Origin: Volvox africanus
Taxonomy: Eukaryota; Chlorophyta; Chlorophyceae; Chlamydomonadales; Volvocaceae
NCBI GenBank assembly: GCA_030268105.1
Contig: BSDZ01000009.1
Location: 939,501-1,003,500, forward strand
DNA: 64,000 bases
Direction: 5' to 3'
Position numbers and translations under genes: made by a program. Below are positions 62,220 to 64,000 of this stretch, piece by piece. The notes beneath the pieces are model-generated. The model searched no databases. It saw nothing but the letters and a program-made list of their open reading frames with translations, and was not told the origin of the DNA. How positions within the stretch are numbered: the first letter of the stretch is position 1; every line of letters begins with the position of its first letter.

Positions 62220-64000
62220 ATGGCCTACATGGCTGAGCATGTGGGTCATTTCAGGCTTAACAATGCGCCGGTCGTGCGCCCGTCAGCTTGTCCACGGAAA
62301 TCACCTTCACAAGCGGAGGTTTTATTGACTTCTCTTGCAGCGATTCGGCATCGTGCAGGTGCTGATTCCTGTACGGGAGTACCCCGTGCAAGTATGACTG
62401 GTCGTTCCGATGCCGCCGTGTCAGCGGTATCGTGCAAGTGCCCTAGCAACAACTTCCTTTGGAGCCCCCGGCGACTGACAGACAGGTCACGACTGTGCGC
62501 TAATGCGGGCCACCGTGCCGGTCGTGGGGGCGGTCGCAGCAGCCCCGGCAAGGGTGACAATGGTGGCGCCATAACCCAAGAGTCAGTGAGAATCCCGGAC
62601 GATAGTTCAATGCCAGCCGGAGGTCGGCCGGAGTTTTTTCCTGCTGCTGGTGCTGCTGATATTATCGCCGAAGCAACTTTCAGATGGAGCGATGCGGTCC
62701 CTGATGACCAGGTCGATGATGAATCTGAGGAGGGGGCCGACGAGGAGGAGGAGGAGGAAGAAGGGGAGGAGGGGGAGGAAGTCGCTATCCTTGCACGCTC
62801 CGTCGTACAGGTACTCCTGACGGGCAGCAATCCCTGAAGTATAGCCGGCGGATGCTGAGTTGTTGGGTTCTTTTAGCGGGTTAAATTGTATGGGGGAAGC
62901 GGGAAGCGGGAAGCCGCACCTTTGGGTTACATGATTATGGAGCTGGCGGTGTGTTGTCCCACACATGCGGGTGCTAGCGGGTCAGTGTTAGGGGGGCGAG
63001 ACCCGCACACTGACTCACCGCCACTGACGCACCGCCACAGATCCACACACCGACCCACACACCGACCCACACACCGACCCGCACACTGACCCGCACACTG
63101 ACCCACCGCCACTGACCCACCGCCGCAGATCCACGCAGTGAGCCACACACTGACCCGCACACTGACCCGCACACTGACCCACCGCCACTGACCCACCGCC
63201 ACTGACCCATCGCCACTGACCCATCGCCACTGACCCGTACACTGATCCGCACACTGACCCATCGCGTGTCGTGCACAGACCCCCATTACTCGATACGTCC
63301 ATGTCCCACTCGGGCGATACACAGATCCACACCCTGCACCGCGTGCCCAACTTCAGTCGTCCGTGGGAGGAGGGCCATGACGCGGAGTCCAGGTCCAGCG
63401 GCTTCGTCGTCGCGGTGGACGTGGTTTCGGAGCCAGGCGGGCCTCCCCAGCGGCAGCTGCTCATCATGACCACTGCCGGGGCGGTGGAATTTGCACGCAA
63501 GGTGGAGGTGGGGGGTGTCTTGGGATCCCACGGGAGGGACCGGGTTACGTCGAGTCGAATGGGCCCTATTCCCACGCACATACACATACACATACAAGTA
63601 CATGTACACATACACACACTCACGCACGCACAAACGTTCCCCTGCTAATTGCCCAGGTGGAGGTTTGCCGCGCGGCCGACGACGCCACACCCTACGTCGC
63701 CACGGTGGCGGCAGTGTGTTTGGATTTGGACGTAGCACTTTTGAGGGTGGAAAAACCGTCTTTCTGGCAACCGAACCGTGATGATGGCAGTAGCAGTAGC
63801 AGTAGCGGCAGCCCTAATGCCGCCGAGAATCGCCGCCAGCGCGGCCGAGGGCGCGAAGTTTTGAACAAAGATAACGGCGACCATGACGACGACGACCACG
63901 ACGATGACGGCAGTAGCAGCAGGGCGCTGGTGCCGTTGCAGCTAGATAGTGGCCTGCCTCATCTGAGAAAGCCGGTTGTGGTGACAGGTGGGGGAACACC
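62220..64000 (+). CDS. Deg/HtrA-like protein, 5' part, catalytic His missing
   Basis: Resembles plant Deg2/Deg9-type serine proteases. Exons: 62220-62810, 63325-63501 (or 63507), 63657 to about 63988; the gene continues past the window. The first exon encodes a basic Ser/Arg-rich stretch (possible organelle or nuclear targeting) and an acidic Glu run, ending VAILARSVVQ. Exon 2 opens IHTLHRVPNFSRPWEE and has SSGFVVAVD, matching the first strands of the trypsin-like fold. Where Deg proteins have TNAHSVE, this one reads MTTAGAVEF, so Gly replaces the catalytic His. Exon 3 keeps the Asp region (LDLDVALLRVEKPSFW), then an insertion of about 60 residues rich in Ser, Asp, His and Arg, then LPHLRKPVVVTG ahead of a probable donor. 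The catalytic Ser and PDZ domains lie outside. The start is uncertain (ATG at 62,220 or 62,229, or an upstream exon). Introns contain a CACTGACCCACCGC minisatellite. Confidence 0.72.
63005..63262. repeat. CACTGACC/CACCGACC minisatellite in Deg-like intron
   Basis: About 260 bp of short tandem units around CACTGACCCACCGC and CACACCGACC, of mixed length, within the first identified intron of the Deg-like gene. It generates spurious Val/Gly/Cys-rich ORFs on the minus strand. Confidence 0.85.

Overview
The window looks like nuclear DNA of a volvocine green alga (Chlamydomonas/Volvox relatives). I base this on a gametolysin-type (M11) metalloprotease, short exons split by many GT-AG and a few GC-AG introns, very GC-rich Ala/Gly/Ser/Gln-rich coding sequence, TGTAA polyadenylation motifs after stop codons, and abundant simple repeats. 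Nothing in it looks bacterial, and there is no operon structure.

Layout. Positions 1-29,953 are one uninterrupted tandem satellite of about 242 monomers of 123 or 124 bp, all in one orientation, with higher-order repeat structure. 29,954-33,404 is AT-rich or low-complexity sequence without a convincing gene. A four-exon M11 metalloprotease gene (33.4-36.6 kb, minus) follows, then a poorly resolved stretch (36.6-39.5 kb) with only weak exon candidates. Next is a perfect 810-bp (CAT)270 tract with a (CAG)5 tail (39,561-40,385), just downstream of a three-exon EF-hand gene (40.5-46.2 kb, minus). From there genes are dense: a divergent eight-exon plastid polyamine-binding (PotD-like) protein (46.5-50.7 kb, plus); a tRNA-Gln(CTG) (51.4 kb, minus); an ethanolamine kinase (52.7-55.5 kb, minus) divergent from a membrane-anchored thioredoxin-fold protein lacking CxxC (55.7-58.7 kb, plus); an unrecognised seven-exon gene (59.6-61.7 kb, minus); and the 5' part of a Deg/HtrA-like protein (62.2 kb to the end, plus) whose catalytic histidine position appears to hold glycine.

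The genes are unrelated housekeeping or lineage genes rather than a pathway or cluster. The links between them are positional: three divergent pairs with short shared intergenic regions (about 364 bp, 272 bp and at most 480 bp) and one convergent pair. Exon boundaries were read by eye from splice signals and codon phase. Phases close consistently for the M11, EF-hand, polyamine-binding, kinase, thioredoxin-like and seven-exon genes, but no transcript was available. The most unusual items are the higher-order satellite, the pure 270-copy CAT tract, the apparent pseudo-protease Deg protein, the M11 zinc motif with Trp for Gly, and two strong intronic hairpins in the polyamine-binding gene.
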